The notes under the pieces: model-generated
Seen by the model: the letters and a program-made list of their open reading frames with translations, nothing else
What the model was told of the DNA's origin: nothing
Databases searched by the model: none
Shown: piece after piece, positions 62,485 through 64,000 of the stretch
Numbering within the stretch: position 1 is the first letter of the stretch
How the letters are laid out: each line of letters starts with the position of its first letter
Source of the DNA: Chamaea fasciata
Lineage: Eukaryota > Chordata > Aves > Passeriformes > Sylviidae
Assembly (NCBI GenBank): GCA_029207755.1
Contig: JARCOQ010000109.1
Coordinates: 62,001 to 126,000 of the forward strand
DNA: 64,000 bases
Reading direction: 5' to 3'
Program-made: the position numbers and the translations under genes

Positions 62485-63821
62485 TCAGGCATTTGGGCAG
62501 CTGACTTAACTTACCCCTGGAAACAGCCCATCCTTTGTGCCCAACTCCCTCTGCCATGCACCAGGCCTTCCTCACCTACAATCCCGAATGGAACAGGATT
62601 TCTTCCAGATGCAAGCTGCCACAAACTGGAAGCCTGTCATCCCTTGGAGGGCCAAAGGCCTCCTACAAACTGACATCAGGCACCTGGGCAGCTGACTTTA
62701 CTTACCCCTGGAAACAGCCCATCGTTTGTGCCCAACTCCCTCTGCCGGGCACCAGGCCTCGCCCACCTACAATCCCGAACGGAACAGGATTTCTTCCAGA
62801 TGCAAGCTGCCACAAACTGGAAGACAAGCTTCCCTTGGAGGGCCAAAGGCCTCCTACAAACTGACATCAGGCACCTGGGCAGCTGACTTTACTTACTCCT
62901 GGAAACAGCCCATCCTTTGTGCCCAACTCCCTCTGCCGGGCACCAGGCCTCGCCCACCTACAATCCCGAACGGAACAGGATTTCTTCCAGATGCAAGCTG
63001 CCCCAAACTGGAAACCTGGCTTCCCTTGGAGGGCCAAAGGCCTCCTACAAACTGACATCAGGCACCTGGGCAGCTGACTTTACTTACCCCTGGAAACAGC
63101 CCATCCTTTGTGCCCAACTCCCTCTGCCGGGCACCAGGCCTCGGCCACCTACAATCCTGAACGGAACAGGATTTCTTCCAGATGCAAGCTGCCACAAGCA
63201 GGAAGCCTGGCTTCCCATGGAGGGCCAAAGGCCTCCTACAAACTGACATCAGGCACGTGGGCAGCTGACTTTACTTACCCCTCTAAACAGGACATCCTTT
63301 GTGCCCAACTCCCTCTGCCGGGCACCTGGCCTCGGCCACCTACAATCCCGAACGGAGCAGGATTTCTTCCCGATGCATGCTGCCACAAGCTGGAAGACTG
63401 GTTTCCAATGGAGGACCAAAGGCCTCCTACAAACTGACATCAGGCACCTGGGCAGCTGACTTTACTTACTCCTGGAAACAGGCCATCCTTTGTGCCCAAC
63501 TCCCTCTGCCGGGCACCAGGCCTCGGCCACCTACAATCCTGAACGGAACAGGATTTCTTCCAGATGCAAGCTGCCACAAGCAGGAAGCCTGGCTTCCCAT
63601 GGAGGGCCAAAGGCCTCCTACAAACTGACATCAGGCACGTGGGCAGCTGACTTTACTTACCTCTCTAAACAGGACATCCTTTGAGCCCAACTCCCTCAGC
63701 CGGGCACCTGGCCTCGGCCACCTACAATCCCGAACGGAACAGCATTTCTTCCAGATGCAAGCTGCCACAAGCTGGAAGACTGGTTTCCCATGCAGGACCA
63801 AAGGCCTCCTACAAACTGGCA
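62485..63821. repeat. Right-end block (7 monomers) related to the window start and to 11.9-12.8 kb
   Basis: 62485 and 62676 match the first two units of the window. 62867-63630 resembles 11887-12650, with the GAGCAGG/GATGCATGC unit at 63249. The unit at 63631 begins like 12651 (CTCTCTAAACAGG, TTTGAGCCC) but ends like 59429 (GACTGGTTTCCCATGCAGG), so it is a join inside one monomer. Confidence 0.8.
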
Positions 63822-64000
63822 TCAGGCACCTGGGCAGCTGACTTTACTTACCCCTGGAAACAGGCCATCCTTTGTGCCCAACTCCCTCTGCCGGGCACCA
63901 GGCCTCGGCCACCTGCAATCTCGAACAGATCAGTATTACTTCCCGATGCAAGCTGCCACAAGCTGGAAGCCTGGCTTTCCATGGAGGACCAATAGCCACC
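63822..64000. repeat. Partial monomer at right edge
   Basis: These are the first 179 bases of a unit matching 21242, 26777, 33458, 40142 and 59620, with the diagnostic CTCGAACAGATCAGTATTACTTCC region. It shows that the array runs on beyond the window, probably into another relative of the 29-unit HOR. Confidence 0.92.

Larger units (their letters stand above)
1..64000. repeat. 191-bp satellite DNA array filling the whole window
   Basis: Every part of the window is a copy of one 191-base unit in the same orientation. Landmarks in order are a CACCTGGGCAGCTG block, a C-rich stretch with TTTGTGCCCAACTCC, a CCCGAACGG block, TTCTTCCAGATGCAAGCTGCC, and GGAGGGCCAAAGGCCTCC. Taking the T of ACATCAGG as unit start, starts fall at 50, 241, 432 and so on to 63822. 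The distance from 50 to 63822 is 63,772 bases, which is 334 x 191 minus 22. The 22 missing bases are fully explained by six 189-base, eleven 190-base and one 192-base units. No inversion, mobile element, simple-repeat tract or unique sequence interrupts the array. Array length, homogeneity and unit size are typical of centromeric or pericentromeric satellites of animals. No coding gene, tRNA, rRNA or promoter could be supported anywhere. Confidence 0.98.

Noticed and set aside
1..64000. CRISPR array
   Set aside because: Unit length of 191 with no short repeat and unique spacer pattern; the whole unit is repeated.
1..64000. Repetitive surface-protein or silk-like gene with 191-base coding repeats
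   Set aside because: A 191-base unit shifts frame at each copy, stops occur in every frame within two to three units, and 189-, 190- and 192-base units occur freely.

Overview
The whole 64,000-base window is one uninterrupted satellite DNA array. It contains no gene, RNA gene, transposon or unique sequence that I can support. The repeat unit is 191 bases, always head to tail in the same orientation. I counted 334 complete monomers from position 50 to 63821, with a 49-base partial unit at the left edge and a 179-base partial unit at the right edge. The array enters and leaves the window without a boundary. The register is almost perfect: six monomers are 189 bases, eleven are 190, one is 192, and all others are 191. 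These numbers add up exactly to the observed span. A representative monomer (1005-1195) is 56.5% G+C and strongly C-rich on the given strand (68 C against 40 G).

A long, homogenised, GC-rich array of about nucleosome-length monomers points to a eukaryotic centromeric, pericentromeric or heterochromatic domain, not a bacterial or viral sequence. The unit length equals that of the zebra finch centromere-associated satellite known as Tgut191A, so a songbird is my leading guess. That rests on length and character only, because I cannot compare sequences. All open reading frames here are by-products of the repeat. The plus-strand ones start at TTG and end at a TGA present in each monomer. The minus-strand ones are one monomer long.

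Layout: monomers carry linked variants that show which distant copies are closest, and these reveal higher-order repeats (HORs). 432-9213 is a left domain of two related 22- and 24-monomer segments that have been shuffled relative to each other. 9214-18189 is a mosaic whose pieces recur further right. 18190-42624 is dominated by a 29-monomer, 5535-base HOR: copy 1 at 18190-23724, copy 2 directly adjacent at 23725-29259, copy 3 at 30406-35749 (one monomer shorter), and a truncated fourth copy from 38806, with spacers of 6 and 16 monomers. 41479-48736 is a very recent direct duplication of a 19-monomer, 3629-base block. 49501-53128 repeats 15516-19143 at a distance of about 34 kb. 53129-55992 is a more individual mosaic. 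55993-62484 returns to types seen in the left domain and in the 5.5-kb HOR. The last 1.5 kb resembles the first few hundred bases of the window.

The monomer holds three notable short elements: a closely spaced pair of E-box-like hexamers (CACCTG-gg-CAGCTG), a switch of the first hexamer to CACGTG in 47 monomers that is linked to a second variant, and two adjacent hairpin-capable dyads. I found no canonical CENP-B box.
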